DNA from: Lepidodermella squamata
Taxonomy: Eukaryota; Gastrotricha
Direction: 5' to 3'
NCBI GenBank assembly: GCA_047495785.1
Contig: JBLDXI010000002.1
Span: 868,001-932,000, forward strand
Length of the DNA: 64,000 nucleotides
Shown: positions 21,317 through 30,235 of the stretch, piece after piece
Layout of the letters: every line of letters begins with the position of its first letter
Position numbering within the stretch: position 1 is the first letter of the stretch
Translations under genes and position numbers: made by a program
The notes under the pieces: generated by a model
Seen by the model: the letters and a program-made list of their open reading frames with translations, nothing else
Databases searched by the model: none
What the model was told of the DNA's origin: nothing

Positions 21317-22477
21317 TCATCGAGTTTGTTTCATCCTAGATAAAAGTTCTGGGGACTGGTATCCCATTTGAAACTTCAAATAGTTGCGCAAGGCTAATGG
21401 TAGGTAAGGTTTCAGTCCTTCGTCGATAGCCGTCATTCGACTGACGTAACCTATCGGTAAGCTATTGAGCACAGCCATGCGGGCCATGAATTGCAACCGC
21501 ATTGGAAAGACAAGGTGAGCCGAAGATCTCGCCAGTTCATGTATCTCCCGGATCTCATGACTCTCGAACTTCTTGTACGATGAGTCGCGCTTTGTCGAAA
21601 GTAAAACATCGATTAAGTCGACCTCATAGTCGTAAATCGGGAGGCGATTCGCAGCAGCAGTTGCTAGCCTGGCTACTGCGACAAGTTGATAATACGAGTG
21701 AGAAGTTCGGCAACCTGCTAGGACCATCGACTTGATAAAAGTGACTACTCTTGGGTCATCTTCGCCCTCGGGAATCGCGCTGATTCGACTCGAAACCCAA
21801 TCAAGAGGCGATTCCAAACAAGCGGATCTCACAGCTTCTTCTGATAAACGCGCGAGGCATTCCGTTTTAGGGCTAATGACTAGCCAAGATGCCGTATCGA
21901 GCTCGCCACTATGAACCATCCTCGTCAAAGTGTGATCACCCCCAAGCTTGACGAGCTGGTCACTGTTTTCGAGGTCCAACAGCTTCATTATGAGATCGCG
22001 TCTTCCTTCGGTGCAGGCGTATGTCAAAATTGTGTGGCCGCGTTCCTTTTCCAGCAGATTAGCTCCATTTTTGATTAGTGTCATCAATCCATCGTCGCAG
22101 CAGGAACAGCGAAAAGCCTGGCATAAGGAGCCAATGACGCCGAGTTCGATCAGCTCTTCTGCGAAAATTGTATTACAATCGGCAAACGCCTTTTTTAAAT
22201 ACGACTGTAGCAATTCGGTCTTCAATAGCCCGTAATCGATTCTCAATATTCTGCTGAGTTTGGAGTAGCTGGAATTGATGTGGCCATACTGCAAGTTACG
22301 TAGAACTCTTCTGATACCACGGCGTCTCACCGAGCGAGGGAACAAAAAGTAGTGATGAGTGAGTTCGTAGTCGGTCTTGCATTTGTCGAAAATAGCTAGA
22401 AATCTGCTGGTTTGGCGATGATCTTCATTTCGATCCTCCTTTGCTTCGACGGTCGCAAAATCAAAATCAAAATCCAT
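21317..22477 (-). CDS. Ankyrin/SOCS-box protein, copy 2 (intact)
   Basis: The 386-residue product starts at MDFDFDFATVEAKEDRNEDH. Further upstream in-frame Met codons exist, but this start follows the position of the ATG in copy 1. The middle contains several degenerate ankyrin-like helices (EGRRDLIMKLLDLENSDQL, IKNGANLL). The C-terminus fits a SOCS box: PMRLQFMARMAVLN, then LPLALRNYLKF. ASB-type proteins link elongin/cullin-5 ligases to substrates in the cytoplasm; target and role are unknown here. No intron is needed. It differs from copy 1 (517-1652) by point changes and the 28 bp that copy 1 lacks. It forms the first gene of the duplicated block with methyltransferase debris and a repeat gene. 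Confidence 0.75.
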   Translation of the reverse strand: MDFDFDFATVEAKEDRNEDHRQTSRFLAIFDKCKTDYELTHHYFLFPRSVRRRGIRRVLRNLQYGHINSSYSKLSRILRIDYGLLKTELLQSYLKKAFADCNTIFAEELIELGVIGSLCQAFRCSCCDDGLMTLIKNGANLLEKERGHTILTYACTEGRRDLIMKLLDLENSDQLVKLGGDHTLTRMVHSGELDTASWLVISPKTECLARLSEEAVRSACLESPLDWVSSRISAIPEGEDDPRVVTFIKSMVLAGCRTSHSYYQLVAVARLATAAANRLPIYDYEVDLIDVLLSTKRDSSYKKFESHEIREIHELARSSAHLVFPMRLQFMARMAVLNSLPIGYVSRMTAIDEGLKPYLPLALRNYLKFQMGYQSPELLSRMKQTR

Positions 22478-22689
22478 AGTTAAGTGTAAGCTGTGCAAGT
22501 GATAACATGAATAGTAGAGTTGTGGTATTGGGGCGTGTGGTGTATACTTTTTTGCTGAAAACTGACGCAATACGTGAGCAGGCATGGTATGATTCATCTT
22601 GCAGGAAAACATCAATGTGCATGACTCATCTTGCGTTGGTAGAAAGGCTTACGAATATCTAAATTATGCGTTGGCTCTAAATTATCTAA

Positions 22690-23409
22690 ATTAAGGCTCG
22701 CAGCACGGTTCCAAAATCGACGCGAGATCTGTCATAAACCGATCGCAATCGCCATGTGTTTCATGAGCTTCGTAAAAGACACTTTTTGCATACTTTTTGG
22801 GGTCGAGCAAAGCTCGGCTTCAAAATATCAGTATTTGTGATGTCCTCAAGCGTCCTAAACACTAAATAACTCGACTCGATTGCTTGAAAAACCGACCTGT
22901 CCGGCAGAATTTGTTGATAGAACGAGAATCCAGCTGGTAGACACTGAACTCCAGCGTGTCTCTTTACGTAGGACTTCCTATCCTGGTGCATGAAGTTGAA
23001 AAATTCAGACCAGTTACTTTCAGGCAGGTCTTCGTGTATGGAAAAAATTGATTTCGTAGCTTCAAAACCGTATTTATCGCGAATTGCGGTGATGATCTCA
23101 GAAACGGCAGCTGAGCTATTAGCCCCAGTGCTGCTGCCGAAGTCTGCGATGATCAGGGGATGCGTCAACTCGGCCGAGTGAGCGTCGATTCCGTATGAAG
23201 TTGAAAAGTTCAGACCAGTTATTTATACAGGTCTTCATGTATGGAATAAATTCATTTCGTTGCTTCAAAGCCGTATTTTTCGCGAATTGCGGTATTATTT
23301 TAGAAACGGCAGCTGAACTGTAGCCACCGTGCTGCTGCCGAAGTCGGCGATGACCAGTGGATGGGCAAATTCGCCTGAGTGGGCGTCGATTCCTTTTTTA
23401 GCCAAGGTT
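22690..23409 (-). pseudogene. SABATH methyltransferase fragments
   Basis: Pieces of the 13973-15019 gene are joined with deletions. A segment at about 23170-22870 is almost identical to the intact gene (HPLIIADFGSSTGANSS, HEDLPESNWSEFF), then it jumps to VFRTLEDI and on to the CEP/IEPCC region. A further, more diverged N-terminal fragment (about 23190-23400) repeats the SAM-binding segment. The SSSLHW core and much of the C-terminus are missing, so no working enzyme can be made. Confidence 0.85.
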
Positions 23410-24195
23410 CGAGCTATATTCGAGCACTAGGCGCCTCCTTTGATGACATCAAGGAATCTTTCCGGTAAGATTGGAAATTTGAATAAGCTGAGCTGCAAAC
23501 TGATAGTACCAGCACCATAGACAATAATGTTACATCATTGTCTATGACCAGCACACAATTTTTACGATAGCCTCTGGAAACTGGAAACCGAACAGTTTAC
23601 AGGCAACCATACCGAATTCGAATTACACTGCTTTCACTTTGATTTTAACATCAAGTTCTCACATGGGATTTACGATTCCCAGAGTTGAGAGTCGATTTGA
23701 CAACATGGAGAAAGCTCGAATAATAATGCCGATTGCTTGGAACATTGAATTGGACAAAGATGGAAACTTTTGGATAATATATAGCGAAAGGCGAAAGGTT
23801 TCCATACAATTTTTGATGAGCTATTACTATCCATCTACCACTGGCAAAATTTTCAAATAGGAGGAAAATCTTGAAACTCGCTGGGTCCTTCGCTTTCAGT
23901 CCAGTTTTATTGCCAGGTTGCCGTAAACAAAATTAGTCCGAAAGCGAAACTTTATCATTTAACTGGATTATTTATTCATACGGTAAGGCGGTAGTAATGA
24001 AGAAGCGATCAATTCTATGATTGCGAGGAGAAAAGTTAGACTTTTTCCAGCCATCATTGAGTATGAAATATAAAAAGCTTATGCTTTATGAGAGGAATTA
24101 GGGTGAAAGGAATAAAAACAACACGGGCGAAAGCACATAATACAAGTCTCTTCCCTTGTAATGGAATAAAACAGAGCAGCCATCGCTCAAATTAT
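23410..24195. other. Duplicated noncoding spacer
   Basis: This spacer is homologous to about 15350-16029, upstream of the methyltransferase and downstream of the repeat gene. A small duplication ACAATAATGTTACATCATTGTCTATGACC lies near 23520-23550, described here only by position. No gene is seen. Confidence 0.45.
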
Positions 24196-25774
24196 TCAAG
24201 CCTGCTCATAGGCGGCTTCACCACGTTTGGCCTCCTCGTAGCCAGCTTCACCGCGCTGAGCCTCTTCGTAGCCAGCTTCACCACGTTTGGCCTCTTCGTA
24301 GCCAGCTTCCCCGCGCTTGGCTTCTTCGTAGGCGGCTTCACCACGCTTGGCCTCTTCGTAGCCAGCTTCCCCGCGCTTGGCTTCTTCGTAGCCAGCTTCC
24401 CCGCGCTTGGCTTCTTCGTAACCAGCTTCCCTGCGCTTTGCCTCTTCGTAGGCAGCTTCACCACGTTTGGCCTCTTCGTAGCCAGCTTCCCCGCGCTTGG
24501 CTTCTTCGTAACCAGCTTCCCTGCGCTTTGCCTCTTCGTAGGCGGCTTCACCACGCTTGGCCTCTTCGTAACCAGCTTCCCTGCGCTTTGCCTCTTCGTA
24601 GCCAGCTTCCCCGCGCTTGGCTTCTTCGTAACCAGCTTCCCTGCGCTTTGCCTCTTCGTAGGCGGCTTCACCACGCTTGGCCTCTTCGTAGCCAGCTTCC
24701 CCGCGCTTGGCTTCTTCGTAACCAGCTTCCCTGCGCTTTGCCTCTTCGTAGGCGGCTTCACCACGCTTAGCCTCTTCGTAGCCAGCTTCCCTGCGCTTTG
24801 CTTCCTCATAGGCAGCTTCACCGCGCTTGGCCTCTTCGTAGCCAGCTTCCCCGCGCTTGGCTTCTTCGTAACCAGCTTCCCTGCGCTTTGCCTCTTCGTA
24901 GGCGGCTTCACCACGCTTGGCCTCTTCGTAGCCAGCGTCCCTTCGCTTTGCCTCTTCGTAGGCGGCTTCACCGCGCTTGGCCTCCTCGTAGCCAGCTTCA
25001 CCACGCTTTGCCTCTTCGTAGCCAGCTTCCCTGCGCTTTGCCTCTTCGTAGGCGGCTTCACCACGCTTGGCCTCTTCGTAGCCAGCTTCCCCGCGCTTGG
25101 CTTCTTCGTAACCAGCTTCCCTGCGCTTTGCCTCTTCGTAGGCGGCTTCACCACGCTTAGCCTCTTCGTAGCCAGCTTCCCTGCGCTTTGCTTCCTCATT
25201 GGCAGCTTCACCGCGCTTGGCCTCTTCGTAGCCAGCTTCCCCGCGCTTGGCTTCTTCGTAACCAGCTTCCCTGCGCTTTGCCTCTTCGTAGGCGGCTTCA
25301 CCACGCTTGGCCTCTTCGTAGCCAGCGTCCCTTCGCTTTGCCTCTTCGTAGGCGGCTTCACCGCGCTTGGCCTCCTCGTAGCCAGCTTCACCACGCTTTG
25401 CCTCTTCGTAGCCAGCTTCCCTGCGCTTTGCCTCTTCGTAGGCGGCTTCACCACGCTTGGCCTCCTCGTAGCCAGCTTCACCACGCTTTGCCTCCTCGTA
25501 GCCAGCTTCCCTGCGCTTTGCCTCTTCGTAGGCGGCTTCACCGCGCTTGGCTTCCTCGTAGCCAGCTTCACCGCGCTTTGCCTCCTCGTAGCCAGCTTCA
25601 CCGCGCTTGGCCTCTTCGTAGGCGCTCTCACGCCTCATGGTCTCCCCGAGCGGATTCGAAAGGACCGCTGCTATCTATTTTCAAAACAAAATCATCATTG
25701 CCGTTAGTTAAAAGATATGCTTGTCAATCGCAAAAACTCACAAGGCATGCTGCTATCGTTAGCTTGCTGATCAT
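24196..25774 (-). CDS. Secreted decapeptide-repeat protein, long copy 2
   Basis: Exon 1 is 25774-25742 (MISKLTIAACL), the intron 25741-25675 and exon 2 25674-24196, giving about 503 residues. The signal peptide is completed across the intron (IAAVLSNPLGET). About 47 decapeptide repeats Y-E-E-A-K-R-G/R-E-A-A/G follow, ending YEQA like copy 1. Position 8 of the unit is Gly or Arg and position 10 Ala or Gly, often in alternation. The array also shows a 390-bp higher-order repeat. The neighbours upstream are duplicated flank and the ones downstream are methyltransferase debris, so this is the second copy of the block. The function is unknown; secretion and a charged helical repeat are the only firm inferences. 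Confidence 0.85.
24206..25620. repeat. 30-bp tandem repeat array, about 47 copies
   Basis: The 30-bp units are arranged partly as a higher-order repeat. The stretch starting near 24798 recurs almost exactly from 25188, a shift of 390 bp or 13 units. This shows recent expansion by block duplication on top of single-unit turnover. Confidence 0.95.
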
Positions 25775-26045
25775 TTTCGGCTTGAATTTAAGGGCTGATG
25801 GAATATTCGAAAAAGGAAATAGCTTTTGATGAAATGTTGGATTTGTATGAAGATTGAAATTTTCACTTTTTCCGCTACGGTTTTATTGGCGAGCGATGGC
25901 GTTCATTTCATCAGTTGCGCTAGATGAATTGTCTATTATGCTTGCGATCCAGGGTGCCGTGAGCCATGGCACCGCTCCAAGCAAGTTCAGCTGTCATTTC
26001 CTTTTCACGTGCCAGCCGCAAAAAACTTTTTTTAACATCATAAAT

Positions 26046-26350
26046 TAACAATAATATTTGAACAATTATGAATAGAATATGATCGCGCTTTATTTTTTTC
26101 AGCGACGAAATTTCATTCCACACCGACATTGTCATTTGCCGGTAATTCAATAACCAGCCATTCACTTCTCCGAATAACTCCTTACGCAAAGCTGATTTTT
26201 CTTTCATGTTTACAGTCAGAATTCTTTCATTTCTACCGATCGCTGTCATTTCATTTCAATTCCAATAATTTGTAAAACGTCGCGTTCCGACGCAAAAATG
26301 ATCCATTGTTATAGGCCGGGCCAATAGTTTCAAGTCGATCAAATCGAAAA
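26046..26350. repeat. Duplicated flank block, copy 3
   Basis: Similar to 1-300 and 17519-17800, including the GTCGCGTTCCGACGCAAAAA segment. More diverged in its first part. After it, about 26350-27050 shows no gene I can support. Confidence 0.7.
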
Positions 26351-27057
26351 TTGAGATTTTTAAGTTACGAACACGCCTTTTCACGCTAGTTAATTTAGAT
26401 TTTCACGATGGGAAATCAATGCACAGTTGAAAGGTCTCAAGTCCATGGCATAAGTATACAGCTTATACATAATAGGACTTTTTGACGCTTGGTTCACCCT
26501 TTAGACTTTGGCTGAAATTACGTAGACGTTAAATTGTCTCTTTGAGCTGAATTGACGATATCTGATAGGACGCCCAAAAACCAAGACCTCCGGTTCCTGA
26601 TTCTGAGCGCGAGTTTAGTTTACTCCAAATTTAGGCATAAATCAAGGAAAAATTGCACGAACTTAAAGAACCCGTTCAGAATTCTGTGCCTTCAGATTTT
26701 TCCCAAAGATTGACGTAGCTGGTAAAGCAGCAAAACTTCAAATGAGGTAGCAAATAGGACGGGGAGCGTGGACGTGATTTGCGACGATACGGTATGCTTG
26801 TTTTCATTCGTGAAAATCAATTTCCGATCACAGCCGCTCAGGGGGCGGGTGTCGTCATGTCGACTTCGGCGCAGAATTGCTGCATCAGGTTTCGCATGAG
26901 GTATCATTTCCCGCAGCCCCTCAGCAACACGTACGCCATCATGCTCTTAGAAAGCATCTCGCCATTCCGACCTGGGCCCATCGCTCCAAGTGGAACCATC
27001 ATCGGCGGGGTTGCAATAGGTGCAGGCTTGATCATATACAGGCGGAAGGTACTGATT

Positions 27058-27145
27058 TTTTATCCTGATTCAGTTAAATTCGAGATCCATCGAGTGTGTT
27101 TGGTGACAGATGCAGACATTTGGCAGATTACATTTGGCAATTGAA
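27058..27145 (+). pseudogene. Cys-loop receptor fragment
   Basis: The reading PDSVKFEIHRVCLVTDADIWQITF resembles TDFVKFAVDPSSEFGDDADIWQMEAL of the receptor at 37315-38562, and the DNA around GATGCAGACATTTGGCAGAT matches. A stop follows directly. It is a short relic of a paralogue. Confidence 0.5.
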
Positions 27146-27564
27146 CGGGATTTTGAGCATCGCAGGTGAGGTCTCGATGCAAAATCAACACAAAAACGTG
27201 AAATGGAGCTCGCAATTGCACGCAGTTTCCGATACTATGTAGGATTCAGGTTATCCCCAAACTAGCATAAATTTTTGGCTAACCGGAGACGAAGAATGTT
27301 CGATTTTAAAATGGCTAGAAACTTGGTTTTTGGTGAAAAACTGAGGATCCAAATTAAAACCTTCGCCGGAGGAAAGCAGTAGAACACGTTTCACTTCGTT
27401 AATTAGCTGCGATGTGGCTCCATTAATATTTATTCACGCAGCAAGGCGGTTGTAATAGCTTGAAGAAGCGATTAATTACATGAATACATCAATTGCAATA
27501 AGAGTTTTTCCAGCAGTTCTTGAGATAGTAAAATGAGACGATTTTGATTTTTGAGATCAATCGA

Positions 27565-27902
27565 TTAAACTACAAAGTTAGTATTGACAAAAGCAGTCAC
27601 CTCAGACAGAATACTATTTTTCACACTAGCTGATAATTGGGAAAAGCTTTCCCCACGCTTCGCCTCCGGGTAGTTTTCTACAACGCGCTCGGCTTCCTGG
27701 TAGTTGTCCCCGCCACGTTGGGCTTCTTGGTAGTTGGCTCCCTGATATTGGCTCTCGCGCATCATGCTCTCCGTGATTGGATACGAAATGACGGCTGCTA
27801 CCTATTTCAAAAAAGCATTCATCATCGCAGCGTTATCTGATTATGTGTTCATCAATTGCAGAAACTAACCAAGCAGGCTGCTATCATTAGCTTGTAGATC
27901 AT
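27565..27902 (-). CDS. Secreted decapeptide-family protein, short copy 1
   Basis: Exon 1 is 27902-27870 (MIYKLMIAACL), the intron 27869-27802 (GTTAGT...TAG) and exon 2 27801-27565, giving 89 residues. It has the same split signal peptide as the long paralogues (VAAVISYPITES). Only about four degenerate repeats follow (QYQGANYQEAQR, NYQEAERV, NYPEAKRG), then a C-terminal tail SASVKNSILSEVTAFVNTNF. The long copies lack this tail. The tail is conserved in the copy at 56108, so it is probably an ancestral domain that the long forms lost when their repeats expanded. Function unknown; predicted secreted. Confidence 0.75.
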
Positions 27903-28402
27903 CTCCCGGCTTTAAATAAAAGGGCTGATAAAATATTAGAAAAAAAATTCCTTTAATGAAATTAGATGTGATGAATGAAGATTATCTCAATATGCAGCCA
28001 CGTTTTATAGGCTAACGATCGCGTTTATTTCAGTAGTTTTGCCATATGACTTTCATGATCCCTTGCTTGCGATCCAGGTTGCCGTTATAATGATCGCACC
28101 GCTCCAAGTAAGTTCAGCTGTCGTTTCTTCTCGCGTGTAAGTTCAACTCCCTTATTCTCACAAAGTTTTTTTTGTTTTTCGCTGTCACTTGGGGTCAAAT
28201 TTTTAGGTAAAATGATTTTTTGGGACAATTGGCTTGTAACTGATACCCTGCATTATATTATCGATAGCTCAAAGATTGCAGAATCCAGCGAATCGAGTTC
28301 AAATCTCGATGTGACCATGGTTACTTTTTTGGCCTGTAAGCATCGATGCGGATCGTGGCGGAAAGCATCAACTAGTCGGAACTGGATATTCAAGTCAGCC
28401 TA

Positions 28403-28474
28403 GGGGGCATAGCTCAGTGGTAGAGCGTCTCATTCGCATTGTGAAGGTCTCGGGTTCAATCCCCGATGCCTCCA
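28403..28474 (+). tRNA. tRNA-Ala (CGC anticodon)
   Basis: All four arms fold. The acceptor is GGGGGCA/TGCCTCC with a G3-U70 wobble pair, the alanine identity element. The D arm is GCTC/GAGC. The anticodon loop TTCGCAT gives anticodon CGC, and the T arm is TCGGG-TTCAATC-CCCGA. The discriminator base is A. One T-T mismatch sits in the anticodon stem. There is no intron. Confidence 0.93.
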
Positions 28475-28556
28475 GTTGGCATCTTTTTGACAGGTCCCTT
28501 CAGAAGGGCTGGTGAAATGCTCAAAATTTGATCTAAAACAACAACCAATTAATTTC

Positions 28557-28596
28557 AGATGTGGGATTCGAACCCACGCCCTCTTTCAGGGTTTTG
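28557..28596 (-). pseudogene. tRNA 3'-half relic
   Basis: On the minus strand GTGGGTTCGAATCCCAC forms a perfect T arm, preceded by a CCCTGAAAGAGGG hairpin like a long variable arm (Leu/Ser type). No matching 5' half is seen, so it is a relic or a tRNA-derived repeat rather than a gene. A second T-arm-like hairpin, TCGAGTTCAAATCTCGA, is at about 28293-28309 on the plus strand. Confidence 0.5.
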
Positions 28597-28964
28597 CTGA
28601 TATTTCGTGGCGAAAAAACAATGATCTTTATTTAAAAGAAATAGCGTGAATTTTTATTTCATTAGTTCATCTAATTTTGACTACCGCATGGAAGAGCATA
28701 TTTTTGAAATAAAATTTGAAATAAAAAATTAGATGGCTGGAAAAATAATGTGGAAAATCAAAATATTTGTGTTTTTTTCCGGAAAATTATCAGAGTAAAT
28801 TTTTACTCCCACTACTTTAATTGAATTTCGCAAATTTGACTTTTTCTCGCGCGGCGACAAAATTGATCCTTATTTCAACGCTGTTTTCAATGCAACGCAA
28901 AACACAGCCATGTATTAGGTAAAACGAATTAAAAAAAAAACGTTGATATTGAATTTTAATTTTC

Positions 28965-29490
28965 AGGCCCGCCTATGTTTCGTCCGCGCGCGCTCTCCTA
29001 TTGGCTGGCATGTGTGCACACCCTGTTGCGCAATCAGTGCGCGCGCGTACAAGTGTAAGCCCCACGGTTGTCTTCAACCTAAAGCAAATGCAGCCAATTT
29101 TATATCAATTTGTTGGTCGCTTATTGCAAAGTTTCATGAATTATTTTGAAGATACCATCAAATCATTGCAAGCGAAAGTTTCATCTCGAATCAACACGCG
29201 TGTAGTCCGACTTGACCGTGTGCGCGCTTGTAAGGAATACAACCCAATTTGTGATCGAAATAAGCGCGCTTACAATGCGTGTGCCCTGTGCGCGATATTT
29301 TGAGAGCACGTAAAAAATGTTCCCTTTAATTTTTTCGAACGAGAACCCCATATTCAATCGATGGAGAGTCGACCGAATTTTATTTTGGTTCAAAAACCGA
29401 CAACATTCTCGAGAAGTCGTCTTTGAAGGGATACGCGCTACCTTTCAACCAATAAGAGAGCGCTCGCGGACGAAACATAAGTGGGCCCGG
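28965..29490. mobile_element. MITE with long inverted ends
   Basis: The element is about 525 bp with terminal inverted repeats of about 43 bp. Left: GGCCCGCCTATGTTTCGTCC... ending TCTCCTATTGGCTG. Right complement: GGGCCCACTTATGTTTCGTCC... ending TCTCTTATTGGTTG. No target duplication is clear. The interior has GCGCGC-rich sub-hairpins and no coding region. Confidence 0.75.
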
Positions 29491-30235
29491 AAATGTGCAA
29501 TTTGAATTAAAAAATTTTGATTTTTGATATTTGATGTTTCTCAATTGTTACTTGTTACCTTTGTTTTTGAGTGATAAATGAAAGTGTATTAAATTTGTGA
29601 AATTATAATTGGTATACGCGCGCGCGATTGCTCAAACAGGTGCGAACTCGGCCAGCTATTAGTGGGGATGAATCTCACGCACGGTGACGTTAAATTTAGG
29701 CGACGTTAATTTTCAGACCTAACTTTGCACAATTTTGTAATTGAACAATTTTATTATACTGATTTTCCAATTTTTCTGAGTTTTCGAATATTTATTATTT
29801 AAAAAAAATGCTGTGTTTTTCATTTTGGAATGACGCTCAGAAAAGTCATTCATTAATTTTCGGAAGTGTCGTGTTCTGAATTGTCGCGTCATTGAAGATC
29901 GAAATTTCTGAAATGTCGTTACACGCGGATATACGATGTAATAAGTATCAATCAATTACTCAATTCACCAGGATGAGGATAAGTGTGCAATATACGCCAT
30001 GCTTCTAGCAGGTCACCGCGCGCGCAACACACCACGTCATTATTACGCACAAGATGCCGCTAATTACGCCGTCTGTCGTGTTGCGATGATCTGACCCCGG
30101 TAATCAACGCTCTAGGTCAGTGCGGTCTCTCTCAACTTGATTTCGCTATCAACAATCACTGAAGATTTCGTTACACTTCCGCTATAATATCGATTTTTCT
30201 ATCTGAATTTTGCATTATTTCCTTTCGTTTTTCCA
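29491..30235. other. Intergenic, AT-rich
   Basis: No gene is seen between the MITE and the helicase gene. The 5' control region of the helicase probably lies in the last few hundred bases. A GCGCGC run is at about 29618. Confidence 0.4.

Noticed and set aside
24192-25631. Basic KLxTKRPSxxK repeat frame on the minus strand
   Set aside because: It is a shifted frame of the same array with no signal peptide or conserved context, open only because the unit length is a multiple of three.
26779-27144. 121-codon frame with a glycine-rich hydrophobic segment (GTIIGGVAIGAGLII)
   Set aside because: I see no related sequence in the window apart from the receptor relic at its end, and no splice structure; evidence is too thin for a gene.
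29000-29303. 100-codon frame inside the 28965-29490 MITE
   Set aside because: Lies between the inverted ends and shows no domain; a chance frame in a noncoding element.
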